From Lysobacteraceae bacterium (GTDB lineage Bacteria; Pseudomonadota; Gammaproteobacteria; Xanthomonadales; Xanthomonadaceae): DNA of 64,000 bases. Below, piece by piece: positions 45,932 to 57,777 of this stretch. The DNA is taken from positions 1 through 64,000 of the forward strand of contig JAMLIV010000002.1 of NCBI GenBank assembly GCA_023954075.1, given 5' to 3'. Position 1 is the first letter of the stretch. Each line of letters begins with the position of its first letter. Below the pieces are notes generated by a model. The model was not told where the DNA came from, searched no databases, and saw only the letters and a program-made list of their open reading frames with translations. A program made the translations under genes and the position numbers.

Positions 45932-48900
45932 ATGAGACTTTCCCTGTTTGCCGCACTGTGCGTTCTCGCCTTCAGCACCGCCGCGTCGGCCGCACCCGAT
46001 GCGCTCCTGCGCCAGCCCGACATCCAGGCCGGGCGCATCGCCTTCGTGCATGCCGGCGACATCCATGTGGTCAGCGCACAGGGCGGCACCGCATTCCGGC
46101 TTACCTCGCACGAGGGGCAGGAGCTCTATCCGAAATTCTCGCCCGACGGCAGCCGGATCGCCTTCTCGGCCGAATACAGCGGCACCCGCCAGGTCTACGT
46201 GATGCCCACGGCCGGCGGCGAGCCGCGCCAGCTCACCTGGTACAGCGACGTGGGCCCGATGCCGCCGCGCGGCGGTACCGACTACCGCGTGCTCGACTGG
46301 ACGCCCGACGGCAGGCACATCGTGGTGCGCATGAACCGCCTGCCCTACGACGAACGCGCCGGTCAGCCGTACCTCGTGCCGGTGGACGGCGGTCTGGAAG
46401 CGCCGATGGCGGTGCCGGAAACCGGCGGCGGCATGTTGAGTCCGGACGGCACGAAGTTCGTCTACACCCCGATCGACCGCGACTTCCGCAGCTGGAAGCG
46501 CTACCGCGGCGGGCGCGCGCAGGACGTGTGGATCTACGACCTGGCCGCCAACACCTCGCTGCAGCTCACCGACGACCGCGCCACCAACCACCAGCCGATG
46601 TGGGTAGGCGACACGGTGTATTTCGTCTCCGACCGCAACGACACCAAGCTCAACCTGTACGCCGTCGCACCCACCGGCGGCGAGGCGGAGAAGCTCACCG
46701 ATTTCCGCGATTTCGACGTGCTCTGGCCCAGCGCCGGACCGGACGCAATCGTGTTCGAGAAGGGCGGCGGCATCTGGCACTTCGATCCGGCCACCCGCCA
46801 GGCGCGCGAGGTGCCGATCCGGGTCGCGGGCGATGCGCCCGACACCCAGCCGCGCTTCGTCAAGGCCGGTGACTTCGTCGAATCCTTCGGGCTGTCGCCC
46901 GGCGGCGAGCGCGCGCTGTTCGGCGCGCGCGGCGAGGTCTTCACCGTGCCGGTGAAGGAAGGCGAGCCGCGCAACATCAGCCGCAGTCCGGATGCGCGCG
47001 AACACAGCGCGAGCTGGTCGCCCGACGGCAGCCAGGTCGCATGGCTGTCCGACGCCAGCGGCGAGTACGAGATCTGGGTGCAGGCCCAGGACGGCAAGGG
47101 CGAGCCACGGCGCGTGACGAACGACGGGGACATCTGGCGCTTCGCGCCGGTGTGGTCGCCCGACTCGAAGAAGCTCGCCTATGCCGACAAGCGCCAGCGC
47201 CTGCGCGTGGTGGACGTGGCCTCCGGCAGCACCGGTGAAGTCGATGCCGGCACCTTCGCCGACATCACCCAGTACGTCTTCTCGCCCGACAGCCGCTTCC
47301 TGGTCTACGTGAAGCAGCACGCCAACGGCAACGGCGCGCTGTGGCTTCATGCCCTCGACACGGGTGCCACGCGCCAGCTCACTTCGGCGGAAACCACCGC
47401 GATGAGCCCGGCCTTCGATCCCAAGGGGCGCTACCTCTACTTCCTCTCCAACCGCGACTTCAACCTCGCGTTCTCCTCCTACGAGTTCAACTGGCTGTAT
47501 CGCGACGCCACGCGCATCTACGCCGCCACGCTGGCGGCCGACGGCCCGGCGCTGTATCGCCCGCGCCCGGATGAGGTGGGCCAGGCGGCCGAAGAGGCGG
47601 CCGACAAGAGCGGCGAGGACGGCAAGGACGGGGCCATCGCGCGCCTGGTCTTCGACATCCCGGGCTTCGACCAGCGCACCGTCGTACTCAACGCGCCGGC
47701 GGGCAACTACCAGGAGCTTTCGGCCAGCGCCGAGGGCGTGTTCTTCCTCGGCATGACCGGCAGCGGGCGCGGCGGTGCCGCCGCTGAACTCGGCTTCCTC
47801 TCGCTCAAGCCCGATGCCAAGGTGCAGAAGGTGGCCGAAGCCAGCGGCTACGCGCTTTCCGCCGACGGCAAGAAGCTGCTGGTACGCAACGGCAAGCAGT
47901 TCTCCATCGTCGATGCCAAGCCCGAAGCGGATCTGGCCAAGGGCAAGCTGGCGCTGGACCGGATGGAGCTGCGCATCGAGCCCGCGCGCGAGTGGAACCA
48001 GATGTTCGTCGACGCCTGGCGCATCCTGCGCGACTGGTTCTACGACCCCGGCATGCACGGGCAGGACTGGAACGCCATCCGCGCGCAGTACGAGCCGCTC
48101 GCGCGCGCCGCGCGCACCCGCGCCGACCTCGACCATGTGCTGCAGGAGCTGGTCGGTGAACTCAACTCCGGGCACGTCTACGTGGAATCGGGCGACCAGC
48201 GCACGGTGCCGCGCAAGCCCGGCGGCCTGCTGGGCGCGGCGTTCGCGCCCGACCCCAGCGGCTACGTGAAGATCGCGCGCATCTTCGCCGGGGAAAACTG
48301 GAATGCCCGCACCCGCTCGCCGCTGACCGAGCCGGGCGTGAAGGTGAAGGAAGGCGAGTACCTCATCGCCATCGACAACGTCTCCACGCGCGGCGTCGAC
48401 AACGTCTACCGTCTGCTGGAGAACAAGGGCGATCGCCTCGTCAACCTGCGCATCAATTCCCGTCCGCAGGAGGCCGGCGCGCGCGAGGTGGTGGTCCGCA
48501 CCCTCACCAGCGAGCAGGAGCTGCGCTACCTCGACTGGGTGCAAAGCCGGCGGCGCATGGTGGAGCAGCTCTCGGGCGGGCGCATCGGCTACATCCACGT
48601 GCCCAATACCGCCGTGGAAGGCAGCCGCGAACTGTTCAGGGGGCTGCTCGCCTACCACGACAAGGACGCGCTCATCATCGACGACCGCTACAACGGCGGC
48701 GGCTTCATTCCCGACCGCCTGGTCGAACTGCTCACCCGCACCCCGCTCAACTACTGGAAGCAGCGCGGGCTGGAGCCCAACGCCACGCCCTTCCTGCACC
48801 ATCGCGGCCCCAAGGCGATGCTGATCAACGGGCTGTCGAGCTCGGGCGGCGACGCGCTGCCGTACTACTTCCGCAAGTTCGGGCTGGGCAAGCTGATCGG

Positions 48901-49195
48901 CACGCGCACCTGGGGCGGCCTGATCGGCATTTCCGGCAACCCGCGCCTGGTGGACAACGGCGCGGTGCTGGCGGCCACCTTCAGCTTCATGGACACCGAC
49001 GGGAAGTGGGCGGTGGAGAACGTCGGCGTGACGCCCGACATCGAGGTGATCGACCGACCCGAGCTCATCGCCGCCGGCCGTGATCCGAGCATCGAGCGCG
49101 CGGTGCGGGAGCTGATGGAGGAACTGGAGGGTAATGCGCCCGCGCCGATGGTGGCACCGCCCGCGCCGACGCAGTTTCCACCGCTCGGACGCTGA
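45932..49195 (+). CDS. Tricorn-like S41 peptidase, exported
   Basis: The protein has 1087 residues with a signal peptide (1-21). Two beta-propeller regions follow: TolB/WD-like blades with repeated SPDGSRIAF-type motifs from about 40 to 330, then more to about 690. A mixed domain leads to a PDZ-like region (about 760-850) and the S41 core. The catalytic residues line up with Tricorn: His748 in NSGHVY, the nucleophile Ser971 in SSSGGDALPYYF and Glu1029 in VENVGVTPDIEV. It should degrade peptides in the periplasm or outside the cell, not the cytosol as in archaea. No inhibitor gene is adjacent. Confidence 0.88.
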   Translation: MRLSLFAALCVLAFSTAASAAPDALLRQPDIQAGRIAFVHAGDIHVVSAQGGTAFRLTSHEGQELYPKFSPDGSRIAFSAEYSGTRQVYVMPTAGGEPRQLTWYSDVGPMPPRGGTDYRVLDWTPDGRHIVVRMNRLPYDERAGQPYLVPVDGGLEAPMAVPETGGGMLSPDGTKFVYTPIDRDFRSWKRYRGGRAQDVWIYDLAANTSLQLTDDRATNHQPMWVGDTVYFVSDRNDTKLNLYAVAPTGGEAEKLTDFRDFDVLWPSAGPDAIVFEKGGGIWHFDPATRQAREVPIRVAGDAPDTQPRFVKAGDFVESFGLSPGGERALFGARGEVFTVPVKEGEPRNISRSPDAREHSASWSPDGSQVAWLSDASGEYEIWVQAQDGKGEPRRVTNDGDIWRFAPVWSPDSKKLAYADKRQRLRVVDVASGSTGEVDAGTFADITQYVFSPDSRFLVYVKQHANGNGALWLHALDTGATRQLTSAETTAMSPAFDPKGRYLYFLSNRDFNLAFSSYEFNWLYRDATRIYAATLAADGPALYRPRPDEVGQAAEEAADKSGEDGKDGAIARLVFDIPGFDQRTVVLNAPAGNYQELSASAEGVFFLGMTGSGRGGAAAELGFLSLKPDAKVQKVAEASGYALSADGKKLLVRNGKQFSIVDAKPEADLAKGKLALDRMELRIEPAREWNQMFVDAWRILRDWFYDPGMHGQDWNAIRAQYEPLARAARTRADLDHVLQELVGELNSGHVYVESGDQRTVPRKPGGLLGAAFAPDPSGYVKIARIFAGENWNARTRSPLTEPGVKVKEGEYLIAIDNVSTRGVDNVYRLLENKGDRLVNLRINSRPQEAGAREVVVRTLTSEQELRYLDWVQSRRRMVEQLSGGRIGYIHVPNTAVEGSRELFRGLLAYHDKDALIIDDRYNGGGFIPDRLVELLTRTPLNYWKQRGLEPNATPFLHHRGPKAMLINGLSSSGGDALPYYFRKFGLGKLIGTRTWGGLIGISGNPRLVDNGAVLAATFSFMDTDGKWAVENVGVTPDIEVIDRPELIAAGRDPSIERAVRELMEELEGNAPAPMVAPPAPTQFPPLGR

Positions 49196-49219
49196 AGCAG
49201 GTCAGCCGGTCGGCCGGGG

Positions 49220-50323
49220 TTACAGGCACCCGGCGACCGGCAGCGCCAGCTCGCCTTCACCCGCGGCCAGCGCCGCGATCCGCGCGTCGGTGTCGACAGT
49301 GTCGATGCCGCGCTCGCGGTACCAGGCATCGCTGTAGTAGCTGTGCGCGTAGCGCTCGCCGCCGTCGCACAGGATGGTGACGATCGAGCCTTCGCCGCCC
49401 TGCGCGCGCAGGTGGCGCGCGGCGAGCAGCACGCCGACGAAGTTGGTGCCGGTCGAACCGCCCACGCGCCGCCCGAGGCGGCGGCTGACGTAGCGCATCG
49501 CCGCCAGGCTGAGCGCGTCGGGCACCTTGGCCATGGCGTCGACGCAGGCCGGGATGAAGCTCGGCTCCACCCGCGGCCGGCCGATGCCTTCGATGCGCGA
49601 ACCGCAGTGGTGGGTGAGATCCGGATCGGCGCGGCCTTCCAGCGCGCCGCGGTAGTAGTCGAAGAACACCGAATGCTCCGGATCGATGCACAGGATGCGG
49701 GTGCCGTGCTGGCGATAGCGCACGTAGCGCCCGAGTGTGGCACTGGTGCCGCCGGTGCCGGGGTTGCAAACGATCCACTCGGGCACCGGGTGCGGTTCCT
49801 GCGCCATCTGCTTGAAGATCGACTCGGCGATGTTGTTGTTGGCGCGCCAGTCGGTGGCGCGCTCGGCGTAGGTGAACTGGTCCATGAAGTGCCCGCCCAG
49901 GTCGCGCGCCAGGCGGGCGGATTGGGCATTGATCGCGGCCGGGTCTTCCACCAGGTGGCAGCGCCCGCCCTGGAACTCGATCGCGGCGATCTTGTCGGGC
50001 GAGGTGCAGGTGGGAATCACCGCCACGAAGGGCAGACCCAGGAGCCGCGCGAAGTAGGCCTCGGAAACCGCGGTCGAACCGCTCGACGCCTCCACCACGG
50101 TGCCGCCCTCGCGCAGCCAGCCGTTGGACAGCGCGTAGAGGAACAGCGAGCGCGCCAGCCGGTGCTTGAGGCTGCCGGTGGGATGGTTGGATTCATCCTT
50201 GAAGTACACCTCGATGCCCGGATAGCCCGGCAGCGGCAGCGGGATCAGGTGGGTGTCGGCCGAGCGGTTGAAGTCGGCTTCGATGGTGCGGATGGCCGAG
50301 GCTACCCAGGCGCGCTGATTCAT
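49220..50323 (-). CDS. PLP-dependent cysteine synthase-family enzyme, Cds1-like cysteine desulfhydrase
   Basis: The protein has 367 residues. The cofactor Lys53 is in [27 protein letters not shown] is the substrate loop; [17 protein letters not shown] binds the phosphate. The extended C-terminus with [23 protein letters not shown] is typical of the Cds1 group, which makes sulfide and pyruvate from cysteine, and not of CysK/CysM. Assignment of direction (synthesis or breakdown) is by similarity only. The ATG at 50323 suits the family. It diverges from recC, sharing about 235 bases. Confidence 0.82.
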   Translation of the reverse strand: MNQRAWVASAIRTIEADFNRSADTHLIPLPLPGYPGIEVYFKDESNHPTGSLKHRLARSLFLYALSNGWLREGGTVVEASSGSTAVSEAYFARLLGLPFVAVIPTCTSPDKIAAIEFQGGRCHLVEDPAAINAQSARLARDLGGHFMDQFTYAERATDWRANNNIAESIFKQMAQEPHPVPEWIVCNPGTGGTSATLGRYVRYRQHGTRILCIDPEHSVFFDYYRGALEGRADPDLTHHCGSRIEGIGRPRVEPSFIPACVDAMAKVPDALSLAAMRYVSRRLGRRVGGSTGTNFVGVLLAARHLRAQGGEGSIVTILCDGGERYAHSYYSDAWYRERGIDTVDTDARIAALAAGEGELALPVAGCL

Positions 50324-50557
50324 GTCGATGACACCATGCGGGACCGGGCCATGGTAGCCCGGCGGTGCCGCCTGCGGCGGTCGTCGCGTTCCGGCCTTGC
50401 CACACGCGCTCGAGGATCGCCGCAGCCGACGCGGTTTGTCGCGTACCACCGCGATGATGGTGCACGGATTCCCGCGCCGCCGGTACGCTTGCGGACGCGG
50501 GAGCCGCCTGCGCCGGGAATCGCGGCACCGGCTCCCATCCTGCATCCGAGGCGACGC

Positions 50558-53500
50558 TTGACCCACATCCCCGAATCCCAGCTCGTGATCCTGCGCGCCA
50601 GCCGGCTCGAAGCCCTGGTGCCGCCGCTGCTGACCGCGCTGGCCGCGCACCGGCCGGCGAACCTGCTGGCACCGCAGACCGTGATCGCGGCGCACCCGGG
50701 CATGAAGCAGTGGCTGGTGGGCGCAATGGCGCGCGGCGTCGGCGCGGGGGGAATCGTGGCCAACGTCGAGGTGGCCCTGCCGGGCGCCTGGCTCGATCGC
50801 ACCGCGCGCGCGGCGCTGGGCAACGCCGCCGAAGGGCTGGCGGGCTGGCGCAGATCCAGCCTGCGCTGGGCGATCCACGCCGGGCTCGCACCCGGCTCCA
50901 GCGTGCCGGGCCTGCGCGATGCGCGCCTCACCGGAGCGCCGGAGGCAAGCCGCGATGCCCCGGGCGACGCCGCGCGACGCCGTTTCCAGCTCGCCGATCA
51001 CCTGGCCGGCGTGTTCTCGCAATACCTGATCTATCGCCCCGACTGGCTGGCCGCGTGGGAGGCGGGCAAGGGCCGTTTTGCCACCGCGACGCTCGCCGAT
51101 GAGGATCCCGCGAGCGCGCTCGAACGGAACCTGCTGGCCCCGCTCTGGCACCACCTCGCGCAGCGCCTGGGAGCGCACCGCGCCGCGCTCACGCAGGCGC
51201 TCGCGCGCGCGCTCGAGACCCGCCCCGAACTCGCCGAACCGCTGCACGTCTTCGGCTTCAGCCACCTGGCACCGGGCGAACAACAGGTGCTGCGCGCCTG
51301 GGCGCGGTGCGCGCCGGTCTACCTCTACCTGCCCGACCCCTGCCGCGAATACTGGGGCGGCCTGTCCGCCGAGGCGAACGCGCGCGGCATGCCGGCGTTG
51401 CGCGCGTGGCGGGCCGACGAAGCCGCGCGCATCCAGGCGGCCGGCAGCGGCGACTGGCTCGATGACGCCCAGGCGCATCCGCTGCTGGCGCGCTGGGGTC
51501 GGCTGGGCCAGCACTTCTACGCCAGCCTGCCCGAGTGGGAGGCGCGCGCCGACATCCGCGACCACAACGATCGCGCCGACGCCGCGCCCGCGACCCTTCT
51601 GGCGCGGGTCCAGGAGAGCGTGCGCCGGCTCCAGCCCGACCTGCTGCTCGATGCGCAGCCGTATCCGCAGCGCACCGACGGCGAATCCGATGCCGCCCTC
51701 GCCGCACGCCGCGCCGCGTGGTGGGCACCGCGACGCGCCGACCCGAGCCTGCGCGCGCACGCCTGCCACACCCGCCTGCGCGAGCTGGAAGTGCTGCGCG
51801 AGGCCCTGCTCGACGCGGTATCCGCCGGCATCGCGCCGGGCGACATCGTGGTGATGGCTCCCGACATCGCCGCCTATGCGCCGCTCCTGCCGTCGGTGTT
51901 CGGCGCACCGGGCGACGCGCGCGAGTCCTGGCTGCCCTGGCATCTGGCGGACGTTCCGGTGAAGCGCAGCCACCCTCTTTTCACCACCGTGGCGCAGGTG
52001 CTCGACTGGGGCGAGAGCCGCGCCACCCTGCCCGAAGTCGCCGACATCCTCGCGATGCCGGACGTGGCGCGCGCGCTGGATCTTTCCGCCAGCGGGCACG
52101 ACGCCTTGCGCGGCTGGCTCGCCCACAGCCGCGCGGCCTGGGCGCTCGATGCGCACCATCGGCAGGAGGCCGGTGCCGACGCGGCCCACGCGCACACCCT
52201 GGCCTGGGCGCTGGATCGCCTCGTGGCCGGCTATCTGGTGGCCGATGCGCCGCCGGGCGAGGACGACCGTGCGCTGCATCTGCCCGACGGCATGGCACTG
52301 CTGCCGATCGGCGGCGTGCAGGGCCCCGATGCCGCCGCGCTCGGCGCGCTCGATCATCTGGCGCAGGAGTGGCAGGCCTGGCGCGCGCTGGCGCAGTCCG
52401 AGCGGCAGGCGAGCGCGTGGGTGGAGGTGCTGCGCACGCGCTTCGACCGCCTGCTGCGCATCGCGCCGGGCGATGAGCCCGCACGCGCCGCCTGGGACGC
52501 GCTGCAGGAAGCCATCGCGCGCATCGCCGGCGACCCGGCGCAGGTGGGCGAAGACCCGCTGCTGCATTTTTCCGAGGTACGCGAGGTGCTGCTGGAAGCG
52601 CTCGACGGCGTGCCCGAACGCCAGCGCTTCCTGATGGGCGGCATCACCTTCTGCGGCATGGTGCCGCAGCGCGCCATCCCGTTCGCGATGGTGGCTGTGC
52701 TGGGCCTGGACGAAGGCGTTTTCCCGCGCCGGCGCCGCGACGGCGGGCTGGATTTGATGGCGCGGTTGCGCCGCGTGGGCGACCGCGATCCACGCAGCGA
52801 CGACCGCTGGCTGTTCCTGGAAACCCTGATGTCGACGCGCCAGCGCCTGCACCTGTCCTGGCTGGGGCAGGGCGCGCGCGACGGCGCGCCGCGCAATCCC
52901 GCCGCGCCCCTGGCCGAGCTGCTGTCGGAGCTGGATCGCGCCGCCGGGCTGCCGTTCGACTGTGCCGACCCGCAGGCGCGGCCCTGGCGCGTGCAGCACC
53001 CGCTGCAGGCCTTCGACACGCGCCATTTCGACGGCAGCGATCCGGCGCTGTTCTCGCACTCGGCCGCGCTCGCGGCGATGCACGGCGGCGGCGACGGTGA
53101 AGCGCCGCCCTTCCTCGACGGCGAGGCGGCAGCGCCCGAACCGATGCCCGAGGCGGTCGGCCTGCGCGAACTGCTCCGCTACTGGCGGCGGCCTGCGGAA
53201 AATCTGCTGCACGACCGGCTCGGGCTGAAGCTCGACGGCCTCGATGCCGAGGCGCTGCCGGAAAGCGAGCCGCTCGACGGCCGCCTTGCGGCCATCGACG
53301 GCATCGCCCAGCGGGTGTTTCTCGGTGAGGCGCTGCCGGCCGGATTCGACCCGGACGGCGCGGCACGCTGGCGTTCCGACGCGCCGCCCGACTGGCTCGC
53401 GCTCGGCGGCTACCTGCCGCCCGGCGATCTGGGCGAAGCGGCGTGGCGCGCCGAAGCCGAGGCGGTGACGGCCCTGCTCGACGCGGCGCGCGAGCGCGGC

Positions 53501-54214
53501 CTCGACGGCGCGCCGCTGCACGCCGTGGACGTGGACATCGCGCTGTCGCCTGCGCCACCGCTGCGCCTGGGTGGCCGCATCGCAAACGTGGCGATGCAGG
53601 GCGATGTCTGGCAGCTGGTGCTGCCCTTTCCCAAGCCGGGAAGCGCCCCGGCGCTGCGCTCCGGCGACGCGCTCGATCTGGGCCGGCGCGTCGCGGTCTT
53701 CATCCAGTGGGCGGCGCTGCGCCTCGTGCGCACCGCGCCCATGCCGGTGCGCCCGGCGCTGCTCGCGGACGGCGAATGCGCGCTGGCCGAACACCTCATT
53801 GCCTGGGACACGCAGTTCTGCGCCATCGCGGCGGATCGCGCCGCGATGCTCGACGACCTGCGCGCCCGTCTCGCCCGCCTCGGCGCGCTGTGGCACGCGG
53901 CCGGCGCAAAACCGACGGCGTATTTCCCTGCCACCAGCCAGGCGGCGCTGGACGCCTGGTCCAGGCAGGCGGAAAAGGGCGGTTCGCGGGACGACCTCGG
54001 CGCCATCGCCGTCGCGGCGAAAAAAAGCTTCGACGGCGGCCAGCACGGCGGCGAGCGCGACCACGCGCCCGGATGGAACCGCCTGCTCGCGCGCGGGCTG
54101 GCGTTCGAGCCGCGGCCCGACGACCCGCAGACGCGCGCGCTGCTGGAACAGGCGGTCTCGCTGGAGTCGCTGATCTCCCCGCCCTTGCCGCCGGATGCGG
54201 AGGCGGCGCGATGA
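50558..54214 (+). CDS. recC: Exodeoxyribonuclease V gamma subunit RecC
   Basis: The protein has 1218 residues. The N-terminus [40 protein letters not shown] resembles the inactive helicase fold of RecC, which splits the duplex and scans for Chi. The best start is the TTG at 50558, directly before [13 protein letters not shown]; no ATG fits the family N-terminus. The later block [21 protein letters not shown] is diagnostic. The stop overlaps the recB start (ATGA), so recC-recB-recD are coupled. Confidence 0.92.
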   Translation: MTHIPESQLVILRASRLEALVPPLLTALAAHRPANLLAPQTVIAAHPGMKQWLVGAMARGVGAGGIVANVEVALPGAWLDRTARAALGNAAEGLAGWRRSSLRWAIHAGLAPGSSVPGLRDARLTGAPEASRDAPGDAARRRFQLADHLAGVFSQYLIYRPDWLAAWEAGKGRFATATLADEDPASALERNLLAPLWHHLAQRLGAHRAALTQALARALETRPELAEPLHVFGFSHLAPGEQQVLRAWARCAPVYLYLPDPCREYWGGLSAEANARGMPALRAWRADEAARIQAAGSGDWLDDAQAHPLLARWGRLGQHFYASLPEWEARADIRDHNDRADAAPATLLARVQESVRRLQPDLLLDAQPYPQRTDGESDAALAARRAAWWAPRRADPSLRAHACHTRLRELEVLREALLDAVSAGIAPGDIVVMAPDIAAYAPLLPSVFGAPGDARESWLPWHLADVPVKRSHPLFTTVAQVLDWGESRATLPEVADILAMPDVARALDLSASGHDALRGWLAHSRAAWALDAHHRQEAGADAAHAHTLAWALDRLVAGYLVADAPPGEDDRALHLPDGMALLPIGGVQGPDAAALGALDHLAQEWQAWRALAQSERQASAWVEVLRTRFDRLLRIAPGDEPARAAWDALQEAIARIAGDPAQVGEDPLLHFSEVREVLLEALDGVPERQRFLMGGITFCGMVPQRAIPFAMVAVLGLDEGVFPRRRRDGGLDLMARLRRVGDRDPRSDDRWLFLETLMSTRQRLHLSWLGQGARDGAPRNPAAPLAELLSELDRAAGLPFDCADPQARPWRVQHPLQAFDTRHFDGSDPALFSHSAALAAMHGGGDGEAPPFLDGEAAAPEPMPEAVGLRELLRYWRRPAENLLHDRLGLKLDGLDAEALPESEPLDGRLAAIDGIAQRVFLGEALPAGFDPDGAARWRSDAPPDWLALGGYLPPGDLGEAAWRAEAEAVTALLDAARERGLDGAPLHAVDVDIALSPAPPLRLGGRIANVAMQGDVWQLVLPFPKPGSAPALRSGDALDLGRRVAVFIQWAALRLVRTAPMPVRPALLADGECALAEHLIAWDTQFCAIAADRAAMLDDLRARLARLGALWHAAGAKPTAYFPATSQAALDAWSRQAEKGGSRDDLGAIAVAAKKSFDGGQHGGERDHAPGWNRLLARGLAFEPRPDDPQTRALLEQAVSLESLISPPLPPDAEAAR

Positions 54215-57200
54215 ACGCCCTGACCGACTGGACCGCACTCGACCTTTCCTCCGGCCACCGCAGCCGGGTGGAAGCCAGCGCCGGCACCGGCAAGACCTGG
54301 ACGCTCGCCGTGCTTTACCTGCGCCTGGTGCTGGAGCAGGGATTCTCGCCGCGCCAGATCGTGGTGGCGACCTACACCAACGCCGCGGCGGCCGAGCTGG
54401 CGCAGCGCCTGCGCGCACGGCTGGAATCGAGCCTGGCGCGCGCCCGGCGGTTCGATGCCGGCGAACCGGAACCTTCCGAAAGCGACCAGCGCTGGCTGCA
54501 CCGGCGCTGGCGCGATCCAGCGAGGCGCGACGCCGACGCACGCCGCCTGGCGCTGGCGCTGGCCGAACTCGACCTTGCGCCCTGCGGCACCCTGCACTCG
54601 CTGTGCAGCCGCATCCTGGCCGAACACCCGTTCGCGGCCGGTGCCTCCTTCCAGGTGCCCGAACTGACCGCGCTGGAGCCCTGGCACGCGGCGCTCGCCG
54701 ATGACCTGTGGCGGCTCGTCCACGCGCGCCGCGACGCCGTGACAACCGACGCGCATGAGGCCTGGGACGCGGCGCAGTCCTGCCTGGCGGACCTTGCGCG
54801 TGCGGCGCTGGCGCGCGAGCTCAAGGCGGTGCTGCAGCCGGGCGTGGTCGTGCCCGCTCCCCCCGCGGTGGATGAGGCGGCGCTGTGGGATGGCGCATTG
54901 GCCGCGGCGCTGCGCGCGCTCGCGGCACGCGAAGGAATCTGGAACGCGAACGCTGCCCTGCCGCGCGGCCTGGTTGCGCTGGCGGAGCTGATCGAATCGC
55001 AGGGAACCAACGCCGCGGCATTTTCGAAAGAACGCAAGCAGCTGGCGGAGCGCATCCGCGAGCGCACCGGGCTCAAAAATACTCTCCAGGCCGACCCGGG
55101 CATTTGCACAACGCTCGATGCGGCCTCTGGATTCTTCGAGCATTACGCCGCCCTGCTCGAATCCCGCCGCCTGCGCCGCCTCGCTGCGATGCAGGGCTGG
55201 GGCCGGGCGCAGCTCGATGCGCGCCTGCGCGCCGCCAACCGGCTCGGCTTCGACGAGCTTTTGACCACGGTGGAGCGCGCGCTGGCACCGGCGGCCGACG
55301 GCTCGCGCGCGCTGGCCGACGCCCTGATCGGTGCCTGGCCGGTGGCCCTGATCGACGAGTTCCAGGACACCGATCCGGTGCAGTACGCGGTGCTCGATGC
55401 GATCTACCGCGAGGCCGACGGCACCGCGCGCGGGCACCTGCTGATGATCGGCGACCCCAAGCAGGCGATCTACCGGTTCCGCGGCGGCGACATCCACACG
55501 TATACCCGCGCCACTGCGGGCATCGACGCCGGGCGCGCGCTGCGGCTGTCGGTCAACTACCGCTCCAGCGCGGCCTTCGTCGCTGCGGTCAACGCGTTCT
55601 ACGCCGCCGTGGGGGAAACCCTCGGCAGCGCGGCGTCGGCGACGCCGATCCGCTACGCGCCGGTCGGGGCCGCGCCCGGCGCCGAAGGCGCGCGCTACAC
55701 CATCAACGGCACCGCGGCACCGGCGCTGGTGTTCCACCGCGATGCCTCGGAGAAAAACAGCAATCGCGAGCTCGCGCTGGCTTCCTGCGCCGCGCAGATC
55801 GTCGCACTGCTCGATCCGGCCGGCGGCCACCGCATCGACGACCGTGCGCTGGCGGCCTCGGACATCTGCGTGCTGGTGCCGAGCAACGCCGACGCCAGCC
55901 GCATCACCCACCTGCTGCGCCAGCGCGGCGTGGCCGTGGTCAACCGCGGGCGCGGCAGCGTCTTCGATGGCGACACCGCGCGCGATCTGTGCCTCATCCT
56001 GGACGCCGTCGCACGCTGCGAGGACGCCGGGCGGATTCGCGCCGCGCTCGCCACCGAACTGTGGGGCACGGGCTACCGGGCGCTGCGCGCGCTGCGCGAT
56101 GACGCCGAGGCCTGGGACGCGATCAGCGCGCGCTTCCGCCGCTGGCAGCGCGACTGGCAGCAGGCGGGCGTGCTGGCCGTGGTCGGCGCGCTGGTGGAGC
56201 AGGTCGCCGCCGATCAGCTCGCGCGGCCCGGGGGCGAACGCGTGCTCACCGACCTTCGCCATCTGGGCGAACTGCTGCAGGATGCGAGCGCGTCCTGCGA
56301 CGGCATGGATTCGCTGCTGGCCTTCATGCGTCGGGAAATCGACGCGGGCAGCGGTGACGAGGAGGCCGCCGAATCGCGCGCGCTGCGGCTGGAGTCGGAC
56401 GCGCGCTGCGCCCAGGTGATGACCCTGCACGCCAGCAAGGGGCTGGAGTTCGGCCTGGTGTTCCTGCCGCTGATGTGGAACCACGTCGGGCGGACGCCCG
56501 ACGGCGTGAGCCTGCTTTCGCTGCCCGATGGCAGCCGCCGCATTGCCAGCACGCCGGACGACCTGGAGACCGTGCGGCGCGAAGAGCAGGACGAGCGCTA
56601 CCGTGTGCTCTATGTGGCGCTGACGCGCGCGCGGCTCGGCGCGCAGGTCTGGCTGGGACGGCCGTACCAGAACGCCACCGGCCCGCTGGCCCCGCCGCTG
56701 GTGCTGGCCGCCGCGGAGCTCGAGCCGCCCGGCGGCGATGCGCCTGCGTTCCGGATCGAAACGGCCTGGCCCGAAGCGGGGTTCCGGCGCGCGCCGCAGG
56801 CCGACGGCGCACAGGTCAAGCGCCGCGCCCGCGCCATGCCGCCGCCGCCGCGCGAAGGCACGCTGCCTTCGCGCCACAGCTTCACCACCCTGACCGCCGG
56901 CGCGCACGCCGGCACCCTTGATCCGGACGCCGCGGCGAACGACGAATCCACGGCGGGGTTCGAGGCGCTGCCCGAGGAGACCGAAGCGCCGTCCCGCACC
57001 CGCCACGCGCAGCTCGACGCGCTCGCCGGCGTCGCCGGCCCCGCCTTCGGCAACGCCGTCCATGCGCTGCTGGAAGAACACCGCATCGGCGAACCGCTCG
57101 CCGCGCAAACCGCCTCGGCACAGCGCCTTCTGGAGCGCTTCGCGGTGCGCGACCCGACGCTGGATACCGCCGCGCTGGCCGAGCGCATCGCGGCGCGGCT

Positions 57201-57777
57201 GGATGCCGTGCTCGAAACCGATCTCGACGGGCGCGGCCTGCGCCTTGCACAGGTGCCGGCCGCCGGGCAGCGCCACGAGATGGAATTCAACTACGCGCTC
57301 GACGGCACCTCGCTCGCGCGCCTGGACGCCACCGCGCGCGCGGTCGGCTATCCCGACCTCGTGCCGGCGCGCGGCGGCGCGCTGCGCGGCCTGATGAACG
57401 GCAAGATCGACCTGGTGTTCCAGCACGACGGCCGCGTCCACGTGCTCGACTGGAAGGGCAACGCGCTGGGCGATCGGCAGGCACCGGCGCTGGAGGACTA
57501 CGCCGGCGCGGCGCTCGACGCGGCGATGGATGCGCACCGCTACCGCTTCCAGGCCCTGCTCTACGCGGTCGCGGTGGAGCGCTACCTGCGCACGCGCCTG
57601 GGCGATGCCTACGCGCGCGAGCGCCACCTCGGCGACTGCTGGTACCTCTTCATCCGCGCGGTCGGCCTGCGCCTCGCCGACGGCACGGCCTGCGGCGTCT
57701 GGCGGCACCGCTTCAGCGACGCCCTGCTCGACGCCGCGCAGCGCGAGCTGGGCGCGGCCCCGGGAGCCGGCGAATGA
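54211..57777 (+). CDS. recB: Exodeoxyribonuclease V beta subunit RecB
   Basis: The protein has 1188 residues. The UvrD-type helicase has EASAGTGKT (21-29), [27 protein letters not shown] and LHASKGLEF. The C-terminal nuclease has GKIDLVF (Asp1067) and DWKGN (Asp1080, Lys1082), then [16 protein letters not shown]. All nuclease residues are present, so it should both unwind and cut DNA ends during double-strand break repair. It overlaps both neighbours by 4 bases. Confidence 0.95.
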   Translation: MNALTDWTALDLSSGHRSRVEASAGTGKTWTLAVLYLRLVLEQGFSPRQIVVATYTNAAAAELAQRLRARLESSLARARRFDAGEPEPSESDQRWLHRRWRDPARRDADARRLALALAELDLAPCGTLHSLCSRILAEHPFAAGASFQVPELTALEPWHAALADDLWRLVHARRDAVTTDAHEAWDAAQSCLADLARAALARELKAVLQPGVVVPAPPAVDEAALWDGALAAALRALAAREGIWNANAALPRGLVALAELIESQGTNAAAFSKERKQLAERIRERTGLKNTLQADPGICTTLDAASGFFEHYAALLESRRLRRLAAMQGWGRAQLDARLRAANRLGFDELLTTVERALAPAADGSRALADALIGAWPVALIDEFQDTDPVQYAVLDAIYREADGTARGHLLMIGDPKQAIYRFRGGDIHTYTRATAGIDAGRALRLSVNYRSSAAFVAAVNAFYAAVGETLGSAASATPIRYAPVGAAPGAEGARYTINGTAAPALVFHRDASEKNSNRELALASCAAQIVALLDPAGGHRIDDRALAASDICVLVPSNADASRITHLLRQRGVAVVNRGRGSVFDGDTARDLCLILDAVARCEDAGRIRAALATELWGTGYRALRALRDDAEAWDAISARFRRWQRDWQQAGVLAVVGALVEQVAADQLARPGGERVLTDLRHLGELLQDASASCDGMDSLLAFMRREIDAGSGDEEAAESRALRLESDARCAQVMTLHASKGLEFGLVFLPLMWNHVGRTPDGVSLLSLPDGSRRIASTPDDLETVRREEQDERYRVLYVALTRARLGAQVWLGRPYQNATGPLAPPLVLAAAELEPPGGDAPAFRIETAWPEAGFRRAPQADGAQVKRRARAMPPPPREGTLPSRHSFTTLTAGAHAGTLDPDAAANDESTAGFEALPEETEAPSRTRHAQLDALAGVAGPAFGNAVHALLEEHRIGEPLAAQTASAQRLLERFAVRDPTLDTAALAERIAARLDAVLETDLDGRGLRLAQVPAAGQRHEMEFNYALDGTSLARLDATARAVGYPDLVPARGGALRGLMNGKIDLVFQHDGRVHVLDWKGNALGDRQAPALEDYAGAALDAAMDAHRYRFQALLYAVAVERYLRTRLGDAYARERHLGDCWYLFIRAVGLRLADGTACGVWRHRFSDALLDAAQRELGAAPGAGE

